From Wuchereria bancrofti (taxonomy: Eukaryota; Nematoda; Chromadorea; Rhabditida; Onchocercidae): a stretch of 64,000 nt of DNA. The notes below the pieces were generated by a model that was given only the letters and a program-made list of their open reading frames with translations, did not search any database and was not told where the DNA came from. A program made the position numbers and the translations under genes. Location: the NCBI GenBank assembly GCA_005281725.1, contig SSBO01000003.1:8974479-9038478 (forward strand). The letters run 5' to 3'. Below are positions 11,501 through 24,326 of the stretch, in pieces (within the stretch, counting starts at the first letter, position 1; each line of letters starts with the position of its first letter).

Positions 11501-14500
11501 GTTACCTCTAAACGAAATATTATAAATAAATATCAACGTATCTTCTGGGACAGCAATGCTTATGATAATAAATTTAATTAAATAAGTTTTAAGTAAAATG
11601 AAAGTTTTTTCTCGATTGAAAAAGTGCTATTAAATAAAAGTTTATATGATTACTATTACTTATGTTTGTATTTAAATTTTAAAGCATTAATTTAAATAAT
11701 TTTCTTGTATATTTATAAATATAATTCGTCATTTTATTTCACTTCATTTTCATTAAAATTCAGTATTAATCTTCCAGTTTCCTCCTTTTTTTTACATTCA
11801 TTTTTTTAATTTTACTTTATAAAATTTTGTTGTTTAATTTGTCGATGTTATCTTTTCATTGAATGTTTCGCATGTTTGAAACAAAAAAAAAAGGGAAAAA
11901 AGTTGAATAAAAGATTTTTTCTCAGATAGGAAAAATTGATTTAAGTACAATGACAATGAAATAAACTATATAAAATATTATTAAAAATAAACATTTTAAT
12001 ATTAAATTTTTTACTATTTAAAATTAAATCATAATATTGAAAAAATGTTAGAAATATTTTTATTTTTCCTTTTTCTTTTAGTATTTAACATTTCAACAAA
12101 TCTTTTTGCTTTTTTGGAAAAACAAAAAAAGAAATAAAACTTTTATATTTTGCTAATTTCAAAATTAGTAAACGCTAAAAATAGAATTTCAATGTTGCTA
12201 TCATTGTGTTTAAAAAAAAAAAAGACATATTTATTTCGTTAGGAAATAAATTATACAAAATATAGGAATATTTGAAATAGTCTATTTTATTTTACTGAAA
12301 TTAAAAAGTGAAATAAAACTTTGCATATCAGTTTATTTTCAATTTTTGATGCTATCAAAATGATTTAATAGTCTAAAATTGATGATTGGACAACTTTTTG
12401 TCGCATTAACTTATAAATTAGATTAAGATTTCGATAAAGATTTCGATTCCAGTTTTTCGATCATTCATTTTTTTTTTTTTCATCATTTTCTTTTATCTTT
12501 GACAGAAATGCCACGAAGAATTGCTTGTAAATTGTAATATTTGAAGAAAAATATTCTTACAACACTAACTTATTTCAATTCTTTTTTTATTTTTAAAATT
12601 ATTTTAAAAATTTGAAGATACAATTGATTATTTTTAATTAAGTAATTGTGTATTATGCAATATGATAATTATGTAATATCATAATTCAAGTTAATTAAGA
12701 TTTATTTAAAATGATAATTAAAGTGCTAGCGATAGCTTTTATGTTTATTGTTATTATCAACTAATTGGCTTCAATGATTGATAGAAGATAAACAACAATT
12801 CTTACTAAAATGCTTCTTTTTCTTTTTTTTTGTTTACAAAAATAAACAAGTAAGAATTAATAAAAAACATGAAATGAGCTTTTTTCTGCTAATTAGAATT
12901 TTTCTCATTTTATTATATATATTTTGAATTTCGTCTCTTAATTTTATATATTTTATTATTTCAAACATAAATTTAATTTTTTTGAATATATTATGAGAAT
13001 ATGTTTATTAGCTAAGAATTGTTAAGGTTATGGCTTTTTAGTCACATTTATTATTAGTTTAGTATTTTTAGGGTTATGTTATTTACTTATATTTGTTAAT
13101 AGCTAAGTTAAGGTCATGCTAATTGTTATTAGCTAAGTTAATATTTGTTATTAGCTGAGTATTGTTAAGGTTATACTATTTAGTCATGCTTGTTATTAGC
13201 TAAACATTGTTAGAGTTAATGTTAGGGTTATGTTATTTACTTATATTTGTTAATAGCTAAGTTAAAGTCATGCTAATTGTTATTAGCTAAGTTAATATTT
13301 GTTATTAGCTGAGTATTGTTAAGGTTATACTATTTAGTCATGCTTGTTATTAACTAAACATTGTTAGGGTTATGTTATTTACTTATATTTGTTAATAGCT
13401 AAGTTAAGGTCATGCTAATTGTTATTAGCTAAGTTAATATTTTTTATTAGCTGAGTATTGTTAAGGTTATACTATTTAGTCATGCTTGTTATTAGCTAAA
13501 CATTGTTAGAGTTAATGTTAGGGTTATGTTATTTACTTATATTAGTTAATAGCTAAGTTAAGGTCATCATTCTATTTAGCTGTATTTGTTATTAGCTAAG
13601 TACTGCTAAGATAAGGTCATATTATTTACTTATATTTGTTGGTTAATATAATTTGAAAGATTGATTAATGAAAAAAGTAAACAATTACAAATGTTATCGC
13701 ATACAATGAGTAATCATAGATACATTTTAATTGGATAGTAATTAAGTCTCTTCAAGATACTAATTAATGGCAATAGCTTACACTTAATGAATTGTATTCA
13801 CTTTATATATGCATTCTGCTCAACAATTCAATAATAATATTATTTGCAATTGGTTTACTCTACCAATTTCATTTCCAATATGAACAACAATTGGAAATGA
13901 AATAAAATTTGTTCAATTAATATCACAAAATATCTTTTTTTTTAATGAAAAAAGTAAACAGTTATAAATGTTATCGTATTTCATTTCCAATATGTTTGAA
14001 CATTTCATTTAATTTGATCATTATTATTTCAAAGAATTAAATTATTTAAAAATTTGGTTGTTATTTAATTATTTAAAAGTTTACTTCAATCAAAGCAACA
14101 ATTTAAAAATTAAGACATAAACAAAAAATACAGAATAAGATGTAATAATAATAAAAAAAGTATTTAATTGGAAATGATAAAATGTTCGATTAATTAATTT
14201 GATATTTTTAAAGGTAAAAAGTAGGAAACATTTATTTTTGAAAGAATGAAGCAAAAAATGATAGAAGTATCAATGAAATTTGCCAAATAAAATGAAACTA
14301 AAATTACAAACTCAAAAAAAAGTGATGAAAAAAATTTTTTTTTTAAAATTCAGTGATTTTAAAATTAATAAATTTTGAAAGGAAAAACAATATTAACGAG
14401 AAAAAAGTGGTAAAGCTGTTTATCTTGTGGTATAATTTTATAAGAATTAACAAAATGTTAGCAAAAGTTCAAAATATATGATATTATCATTAAATGACCT

Positions 14501-17500
14501 TTTAATCTTTAAAATTTTAATTGATAAATTTAATCATTGATAGCATACTATTACACAATACATCATCTATCAAATTGTAATTATCTCAAAAAAAAAAATT
14601 GAATTTTAAATAATTTACTAAAAAAATTTTATTCATCGCCATTTTTATATTTTATGATTTTTCCTTTCTTCTTTTTCTTGCTTAGGCAATATTCTTTTTT
14701 TTTCCTAAATTATAAAATTTTAAAATTTTAACAATGAAATTTTTTGAAAATTTTGAAAGAAAAAAAGGCTAATTTTGAAAATTTTTAAAATTACAGATTT
14801 ATACGGATTGGGCAAATCGACATTTGATACGATACGGAACAGAACCGATCAATGATCTCACAAATGATTTACGTGAACCAAAAAAACTTGTAGCACTTTT
14901 GCAAGCAATTAGTTAGTATTCAATAATTTCATTAAAATTTAAAAAGAAAAAAAAACAAATCACAAATTGTTTTTCTTTTTTTTTTCTTTTTTTTTCAAAT
15001 ATTTAACTTTTATAAAATAGCAAGTAAATGAGTAAATTTGTACAATTCAATGATAATTGTATGAAATTAATCAAATTTTAAAGCATAAACTTCGAATTTA
15101 ATAAATTATAAAATTTTCTTTTCAAAAAAATAATAATTTTGAAGTAAATTATGAATGATGAAAATTGTTAATTTTGTTGTGCAAAAATAAAATGTTAATT
15201 TGTATTCTAAGTTAATCAATTCTGATGATTCTCACAATTTCTTCCAAATAATTTCGCAAATAACCCAATTTTCAAAATTTGCGATTTAACGCTTCAACAA
15301 TCAAATCAACCACTGGTCATCGTTTAATTTAAATCAGTTCATCTTATTTTAATTTTATAGTCAAAATTTACTTTCTAATCTCTGTGCACTACAATGTGCA
15401 TCGTTTCAAATACTTCGATTTAGTACTGTATTTATACTATTCTCGTAATTGAATTAAATTTTACGCTAAATTAATTTTTCCTCTTTTTTTTTGGTTTTGA
15501 TTCTAAATTTTAAATCTTAATACTTTTAGCTTTTAAATTTGATATACATTATTTTAATTAATTAATTAATTTTTCGTTTGAAAATTTTCAATATTCAATG
15601 AAATAATAATGCATAAATTTGTAATCAAATATATTTTTGTGATAATTGATAAATAAATGATTGATATTTTTTCGAATAAAACATTCTAAAAATAAAAATT
15701 TTTCACATTTGATTAATGCGGTTCACAAGATTTATTCATTTTAAAATTTAATTAAATACACTTTGTGATTACTATCTTCTAATATTTTTATNAAAAAAGT
15801 GGTAAAGCTGTTTATCTTGTGGTATAATTTTATAAGAATTAACAAAATGTTAGCAAAAGTTCAAAATATATGATATTATCATTAAATGACCTTTTAATCT
15901 TTAAAATTTTAATTGATAAATTTAATCATTGATAGCATACTATTACACAATACATCATCTATCAAATTGTAATTATCTCAAAAAAAAAAATTGAATTTTA
16001 AATAATTTACTAAAAAAATTTTATTCATCGCCATTTTTATATTTTATGATTTTTCCTTTCTTCTTTTTCTTGCTTAGGCAATATTCTTTTTTTTTCCTAA
16101 ATTATAAAATTTTAAAATTTTAACAATGAAATTTTTTGAAAATTTTGAAAGAAAAAAAGGCTAATTTTGAAAATTTTTAAAATTACAGATTTATACGGAT
16201 TGGGCAAATCGACATTTGATACGATACGGAACAGAACCGATCAATGATCTCACAAATGATTTACGTGAACCAAAAAAACTTGTAGCACTTTTGCAAGCAA
16301 TTAGTTAGTATTCAATAATTTCATTAAAATTTAAAAAGAAAAAAAAACAAATCACAAATTGTTTTTCTTTTTTTTTTCTTTTTTTTTCAAATATTTAACT
16401 TTTATAAAATAGCAAGTAAATGAGTAAATTTGTACAATTCAATGATAATTGTATGAAATTAATCAAATTTTAAAGCATAAACTTCGAATTTAATAAATTA
16501 TAAAATTTTCTTTTCAAAAAAATAATAATTTTGAAGTAAATTATGAATGATGAAAATTGTTAATTTTGTTGTGCAAAAATAAAATGTTAATTTGTATTCT
16601 AAGTTAATCAATTCTGATGATTCTCACAATTTCTTCCAAATAATTTCGCAAATAACCCAATTTTCAAAATTTGCGATTTAACGCTTCAACAATCAAATCA
16701 ACCACTGGTCATCGTTTAATTTAAATCAGTTCATCTTATTTTAATTTTATAGTCAAAATTTACTTTCTAATCTCTGTGCACTACAATGTGCATCGTTTCA
16801 AATACTTCGATTTAGTACTGTATTTATACTATTCTCGTAATTGAATTAAATTTTACGCTAAATTAATTTTTCCTCTTTTTTTTTGGTTTTGATTCTAAAT
16901 TTTAAATCTTAATACTTTTAGCTTTTAAATTTGATATACATTATTTTAATTAATTAATTAATTTTTCGTTTGAAAATTTTCAATATTCAATGAAATAATA
17001 ATGCATAAATTTGTAATCAAATATATTTTTGTGATAATTGATAAATAAATGATTGATATTTTTTCGAATAAAACATTCTAAAAATAAAAATTTTTCACAT
17101 TTGATTAATGCGGTTCACAAGATTTATTCATTTTAAAATTTAATTAAATACACTTTGTGATTACTATCTTCTAATATTTTTATGGCAAATAAAATTTTAA
17201 TTTATCAAAAAAAAAATTTAATTAAAACTTCCTTCTTTTTGCTAACTTTCTTTTCATAAAAGCATAAATTGTAAAGTTTTTTTTTTCTTTGCATCCATTT
17301 TAAGTGAAATTTTTAAAACAAAATAAAAATTGCAATTATTTCTCAAGAAATCGTAATTTCCAGTTGTTTCTGGAAATTTTGCAAAATATCAAAGATTATT
17401 GTGAATTCAAAATTTTCAAATTTCAAGCAAATATTATCAAATTACTGCAAAAAAATTCTTTACTGAAAATATAGTAAATAATTTTTGAACTGATACCAAA

Positions 17501-20500
17501 TTAAAATTGATATTTTAGCATTTGATTGTGTTCCTGCTGCTGAAGAACGAATTAGCACAGCAATTGATGGACACACTGAATCGGTTTGAACTTCTAACTT
17601 TTTTTAATTCTCTTATTTTTTTTACAAAATTTTTTAGTCTTGAGGAATTTAATAAAATAATGAATTATTACAAATAATTTCATTCTTGTGCTTAACATAA
17701 TTTAAAATATTTCATTGAAATAAGTCATAAAGAATAAAAAAAATGGAAAGAAATAAAAACTTAAATGAGTTTACAAAAAAAAAAGAAAAGCAAAAACGAA
17801 AAACTATTAATTAATAAAGAATTAATAACAAAGAAAATATTAATTAATAAAAGAAATTTCTGAGAAATAAATAGTTTAATAAAATAATAAATTATTAAAA
17901 ATAATTTCATTTGTGCTATTCAATATAATTTGAAATATTTTATAAAATAAATCATAAAAAAAGTTTTCCATTTCTTTTTTTTTAAACTGCATGAAAAAAT
18001 TATGGAGTTATAAAGAAATAAATTAAAATTAATGCTTAATTAACATTTAATATGCTAGCAAAAAAAAAAGCAATCAGAGCTTCTTTAATAAAATTTTTAA
18101 ATTTTTTCCCATCGCTACATTTTATCTGTTAATTAATTAATTAATTAGATTCTCAAATACAGCTGCAATTAACTAAAAATGTTATGTTTTTTCTTTCTTT
18201 CCTAAAAAACAAAAAAAGAAATTTTAGGAGAATTATTATTTTCAATAAAAAATTCTCAAAAATGCATAAAATTAAATAAAAATTTGTGTAACTTTCAAAT
18301 AGCTAAAAAATTTGTAAAAATAATAAATATGTTTTTGCTTTTTTTCTCTTTTTTTTTTCAATTTATTTTTTCTTTTTAATCTAAGATAGAACGAATGATA
18401 AGCAAATGGTGGACGGACACCTGTTGCGTCCTTTTTTCAAACTTTTTCTTTTCCTATACGTTTCACTCTTTTTTTTTTTTTTTGATCGGTGGCGCTAAAA
18501 TCAATGGGCGCTGATAGCATTACATTTTGTAATATGTAAATAATATTATAAATGTAATTTGTGTAAACAACAAAATGTTTTCTTTTTTTTTTTATGGCTT
18601 TGAGTTAAAAATAAAATTTTCGGCATCGTTTATCTTTTAGATTTTATTAGTAATATATTGTAAAATTATTAAGTAAATATTTCAAATACATATGTAACGT
18701 TTTAATTTATTTTTAAAAGTTTATTTTTATCAGCTTTTTTCCTTACAAAAATTTTAAAACGTTGATTTATCTAAATTTAAACAAACATTGGTTTAGAATT
18801 TTATTTAAACAACAAATTGTTAATACAGCTTTTCTTTATATTTTTCAATGAATTTTTACTCTCTGTTAATGAAATTTAAATTTGTTGAAAATGCATTTAA
18901 ATTTAAGAAACTTTTAACATGAAATAGTTAAACAACATTTATTTAAGAATTTTTTTTTACAATTATAATTCTATAAATGTTATTAACAGTTAAACAATTT
19001 TATGTTTACTTCATGTCTTTAATAAAATTTAAATTTAGTGAAATTTTAATCTTATATTCATTAAAATTGAGAAACATTATCAATAAACAGTCAATAAACA
19101 TTCTAAGTGAATGGAATGACACATTATGATAGTATTAATGATAATTTGTTATCTATGATAACAAATTATCATTAGTTCATTTAATTTAAAATTAAAATTG
19201 TATAAATTGTGAATTACGATTTGAAATGAATTGAGCGTTTATCTAATCAAAAAATTATTATTTCATAGATGCATTGTAAAAAAAAATGACTGAATAATTG
19301 CGGTAAATTTGTTCTTCTTTCCTTAACAATACATTTTTTTTTAAATTAAATTTTCGACTGAATTTTATCAAATATTTTAATTCTTAAATATTAATTGAAG
19401 TTCTTTCATTTCATTCAAATTATTGCATGTATTTGAATTTATGTAATAATTTTACATTCAATTTATATGCTCAGCTCAGATCCTTTTGCTTTTTTTTATC
19501 TATTTTAACTGTTAAATTTTTAATACACTTTTTTTTTTTGTTTTTTAAAATGAAATAAATTAATTCAGAGCTAAATTTGTTTCACCTTTCTTTTCAAAAG
19601 TCAAATTTTTTTTTTTTTCATTTTCTTCGTTTCAGATGAAAGAAGAAAAAAAAAAGAAACGATAGTTTAGTGAAGATTTTAAACTAAAAAGTTATATTAC
19701 AAAAATTTTTTTTATTACATTTTAACAATTGCAAATAGCTTAGTTAAAGATAACAATTGTTAAGAGAATATTTCACTGATAATAAATTAGTCGGAAGTTC
19801 AATTTTAACACTTACATCTTATCTCTTTCAATTTCATTTTCACTAATGGTCATTTTTGCTAAATAGCTACTTTAATATAACTTTCAAAATTCTTTTCAAT
19901 TAATAGCTTCTTTTAAATCTTTTATTTAGTAAATTTTAATCTTTATTTCTAGCAAAATATATTATTTCAATTGAAATTACAATTGTTATATGCGCATGCG
20001 CATTTGTCTTTCTGCTTTTTTCTGTGCACATGAAAAAGGAATTTTGAAGGAACAAAATTTTTTACTTATTATTTAAAATTTTTTGGCATTAAAATTTAAA
20101 TATTTAAGTGTTTTCAAATATGATTATTTATTCTTTTTTATAATTGAATAAACAGTTTAGTTTGTTTAATTTGTATTTATTGAAAAGATGTAAGAAAAAA
20201 AAGGTGGTAAGAATCATTTTCATAGAGATGAAAACGAATTTACTTGTTTATTTATTTTACTTTTTATTAATTAATTTGTTTATTTCTGAAATAAATGAAT
20301 CGCAGATTTGCATAAAAGGGAAATTAATTGGAATGTTTGAAATTTTAAAATGAAAAAAATTACCAATTTTTTCAAAATAGAATAAAAAAGGTAGCACATT
20401 TTGATTAATACTGAAAAATTTTATGAATAAATTGGCTAACAAATAATGTAAATTAGGAATTAAACCAAATAATATAAATTAAAAATTAAATTAAATAATA

Positions 20501-23500
20501 TAAATTGGAAATTAAATTCAATGGAATTGAATTCTAAAATTTTTCATCTCCTATAACATTTCAAGTATAACTGGGAAGCAATAATTGTAATGTAATTATA
20601 AATTATTATATTTATATTTTACTCAACAAGCAATTAAATCGATATCAAATAACTTTAATTAAGTTTCGCGTTGTGGAAAAAGGAATTGAATTATTTAATT
20701 ACTTAATTTATTCTTCGTTCTCCAAGTTTTTAATCTTCTTTTTTTTTTCATAAAGCATTTCCTGCTGTTTTAATAATAAATGAATCTTTTCCTCTCATTA
20801 AGCAATTTAATTTTAATTTTCGGTTCATATAAATTTTAACTAAAAAGACCATTTTCAATTAATTTTAAGGAAAATTTCAATGAGAAATATCTTTTCTCTC
20901 AAATATTTAGTAAATAAATTGTGGCATTTTAATTGCCTTTAGGCACATACAGTAGTATTTCAATCTTTTCAAACTTTTATCATTTATTCTTATCATTATC
21001 AATTGCTTGAAATTATCAACTTGCAATAACTTTTTGCACATTTATATTCAATCATTTTCTTTTCTAAAATACAGCAATTTTGTTTTTTAATTAGTTTAAA
21101 AAACAAACAAAAATTGTTGAAGCACTACATTTTATTTAATTTTGTATAAAAGAAATAGAAGAAAAATGCATTATAATTTTATTTGATTTTCTTATAGTAA
21201 AACTAATAAATTAATTATTTTAAAATATAATTTTGAAATATAATAAATTTTAATTCATTGCTAAAGTCAGAACATTGACTTTCTTCCTTCGTTTTTCTAT
21301 AAAAAAAGCAAAAATTCTAAAAATTGAACTTTGCAAAATATGAAGTAAACAAATCAAACGAAACTAAAAAAATAAAATTGCTGAAAAGATTGACTCATCA
21401 ATTCATCATTATCGTACATTTTTAATTTTATGCATCATTAGTTTACCTTCCTTATCTATTGATGATGTCATTTTCACTTTATTTTTTTTTTTAAATTAAC
21501 AAAAATTTTCGTTCTATCATTTATTTATTTAAAATTGCTGAAGAATGACTAAGTTTTATTATTGTTTACTAAATTTTTGTGTATAATATTAATTGTGTAA
21601 AATTTTAATTTACTTTTAAAATATAAACAGCAATATGAGAATTTGCTTAAAAATGATTAATTGAAATGACATATTTTAAAATGATTTTTGCAAAATTTTT
21701 ATAATTTTTTATTTTTATATATTTTTTTTAATGCTTATTCGTATATTAGTCACATTGTATGCTAAAATTTATGAATTAAATTCAACAAAAATGGCAAAAA
21801 TATTTAGAAATTCTTATTAATTAAATTTGTCAAAAAAAAAGAAAAATGTACAGAAATGAAAAGTAAATTTTGAAACTCCAATTAATCAATTTTAATTAAT
21901 TAATTTTTCTATCAATATTTTTTTTTGCTAGTTATAAACGTAAAATTAAAAAATGAAATGAAATGATTTAGCCGAACAGCTTATCAGCGTACATTAATTT
22001 AGAGTTTCATAAAATTATGCTCATAATTTGAATAATTGTCATTTTTAAAATTATAATTATTATTTTTATTTATGCTTAATTATGGCAATAATATGATTTG
22101 AATAATGCATTATTATTTTATTTAAATTCATTTATTGCTATTCTAATTTAATTTAATTTAATTTACAGGTAGAAATTATTGGTGGATGTTTGCAATTTGT
22201 TGAATCATTGGACATTGATGTATCTAAAGTTACAGCAAATGGTAAGTTTAATACAATTTTCTTTTTTCTTACTACTAATTTTAGGTTTAATATTTTTTCA
22301 TTTTGAGATTTTTCATTTCAATTTTACGTTTTCAATAAATTTGTTAAAAAATGTTCCAATTATTTTTTATTTTTTTGTAGAAAAATATTATAAAAATTAA
22401 TTTTGATTGATTGTAGATTAGTTGTGCTGTTTCAAAATCAAACATTTTTCTTCAAACTTTTTAAATTAAAATACGATTAACTGATTTAGTGTTTGACCAT
22501 TTCGAATGATTAGTTTGAAATTTGAAAAAATGAAATCCTAGAATAATTGATGTAATTGAACATATCATATTACTTTGTAGTAACATTTTTTTTGAAAGAT
22601 TTAGCACAATTAGACTAATTATTAATTAATTACCATAATTACAAACAAAAATTATAATTTTATATGCTATGACATTTGTAATTTTACTCATTGAAAGATT
22701 GAAAACAGAAATTGCTCAATTAAAATATCAAATTTTTATTCATTCATTGATTACGCAACTTTTTACTACGATCAATCATTTTAATTACAACAAAAACTTG
22801 TTTTTCCTTTTTGTTCATTTTATTTTTTACAAATAATAGTAATAGTAGAAATTATTTGGTAAAAGTGAAGCAAATATGTTGTAAAATGATAAAATGACAT
22901 ATTGTAAAATCGATTTTTGTGCTACGAAACATTTTGAACAAAAATATTTCTGTCATTTCAATGTCACACAGATATATATTTGCATTAATTCATTTTAAAT
23001 TGTTTCAAATATTTTTTAAATGACATTGAATTAAAATAATATTTTATCTTTTTTAACTCGTAATTTCATCATACACAAAAATATTTATCAAAAAAAAAAG
23101 TGAAAAGATGCTAAATAATTGAAAAGTTTAATAAAGCCACTTTTGCTTTTGCATTTGTAAATTATTTTCTTAAAAAAAAAGGAGAGAGAAAGTAAAAATT
23201 ATCATAAATTATGTTAAAATTATCAATGAAATTTTCAATTTAATTTCACTTCAAATTTTTTATTTAAAATTTATTTAGAGAGAAAAAAAAAAGCAAAAAA
23301 GGAAGTGAAAAGAATTCATAGAATTTCAGTTTCTTTGAATAAATTTTTTTCATCGCTTTCTTTTGTTCTTTTTTTGAAATTAAAGCCAATAGAAAAATAT
23401 ACTAACACTTGAGCTTATCGCTGCTTATTATTAAAGAATTTAGCCGTTGCTAAGGATTAAATTTCAAATTTTTCTTTTGTATATGTATTTTTACTTTTTA

Positions 23501-24289
23501 AAATCTATTTTAAACTTTCTAAAAAAGTAATAAAATAGAATTAGTTACTAATTTAAATGCAAATTTTTAGGCAAAAATTTGTTTATTAAACTAAATTTTT
23601 TTTTNTTTTTTTTTGACTTTTAATGTTTGAATAAATGTCAAATTTTTTCTCTAAAAAAAATGAATTGAAGGAAATTTGCAGTGAAATGAAACAATTTTGA
23701 TAATTGAATCAGAAAAAATGAAGAAAAAAAAATTTTTTTTTTCAACACCTTAAAACAATGTTCTTTGATCAGTAAGAAAATTCAGAACATTTCAATAAAA
23801 TTTTTTCTTGCATCATATTTCAAACAAAAAATACTAATAAAACCACAAAAAAAGTTTGGTGACATTTTTTTGCAGATAATAATTTACAAAATTACAGTTT
23901 TGGTGACAAAATTGCAAAAAAAATGTTTGGTGACAAAATTGCAAAAAAAAGTTTGGTGACATTTTTTAAAGTTTAATGAAAATTAAAAAAAAGTTTAGGT
24001 GACCATTTTATATATATTTTTTTAATTTATAGTTTAATTTAAAAAAAAAATGGGAAATGGGGAAAAAAAAGCGGTGAAAATGAATAAAATTGACGACAAA
24101 AGATCTTTTGAAGTTGATGATGTGACAGTAAACAGATGTGAAAAGGATTAGCGTAAATGAATTCCCATGAGGGAAAATTGATCTTCCAACGATGAAATCA
24201 TTCATTCATTTATGATTATTTCTTAAATTGTCAAATTAATCGTTTACAGTTTGATGGTAGTAACACCAAGAGAAGACTGTTTGTTTACA

Positions 24290-24326
<37 letters not shown>

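Larger units (their letters stand above)
5558..14796 (+). other. unc-53: unc-53 intron 1 (9.2 kb)
   Basis: Donor GTTAGT at 5558, acceptor TTACAG ending at 14796. Apart from A/T-rich sequence it holds an ETS-type site (7312), a 21-bp tandem array rich in TGACCT (9385-10205), a candidate alternative first exon (10559-10627) and a second, longer-period tandem array (13020-13640). No other gene is seen on either strand. Short open frames such as 6859-7089 (-) are Lys/Phe/Leu-rich and have no recognisable content. Confidence 0.75.
14912..17518 (+). other. unc-53: unc-53 intron 2 (as assembled)
   Basis: If the duplication is removed the intron shrinks by about 1.39 kb to roughly 1.2 kb. The unique part (17184-17518) is plain A/T-rich DNA ending in the acceptor TATTTTAG at 17518. 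No other feature is seen. Confidence 0.75.
17584..22168 (+). other. unc-53: unc-53 intron 3 (4.6 kb)
   Basis: Holds a patch of less A/T-biased sequence at 18395-18530 (GGTGGACGGACACC, GGTGGCGCTAAAATC, GGGCGCTGATAGC), a perfect 18-bp hairpin at 19136-19174 and a TGCGCATGCGCA palindrome at 19991. No second gene is recognised. The frames at 20144-20353 (+) and 20257-20442 (-) are low-complexity shadows. Ends in acceptor TTTACAG at 22168. Confidence 0.7.

Noticed and set aside
13071..13530. TTAGGG-like words as interstitial telomere repeat
   Set aside because: Only single TTAGGG per 142-154 bp period; nematode telomeres are TTAGGC, and no consecutive repeats are present.
16189..16303. Second exon 2 as a true duplicated or mutually exclusive exon
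   Set aside because: Identical including introns, N exactly at the junction, and 115 bases would break the frame if both were included.
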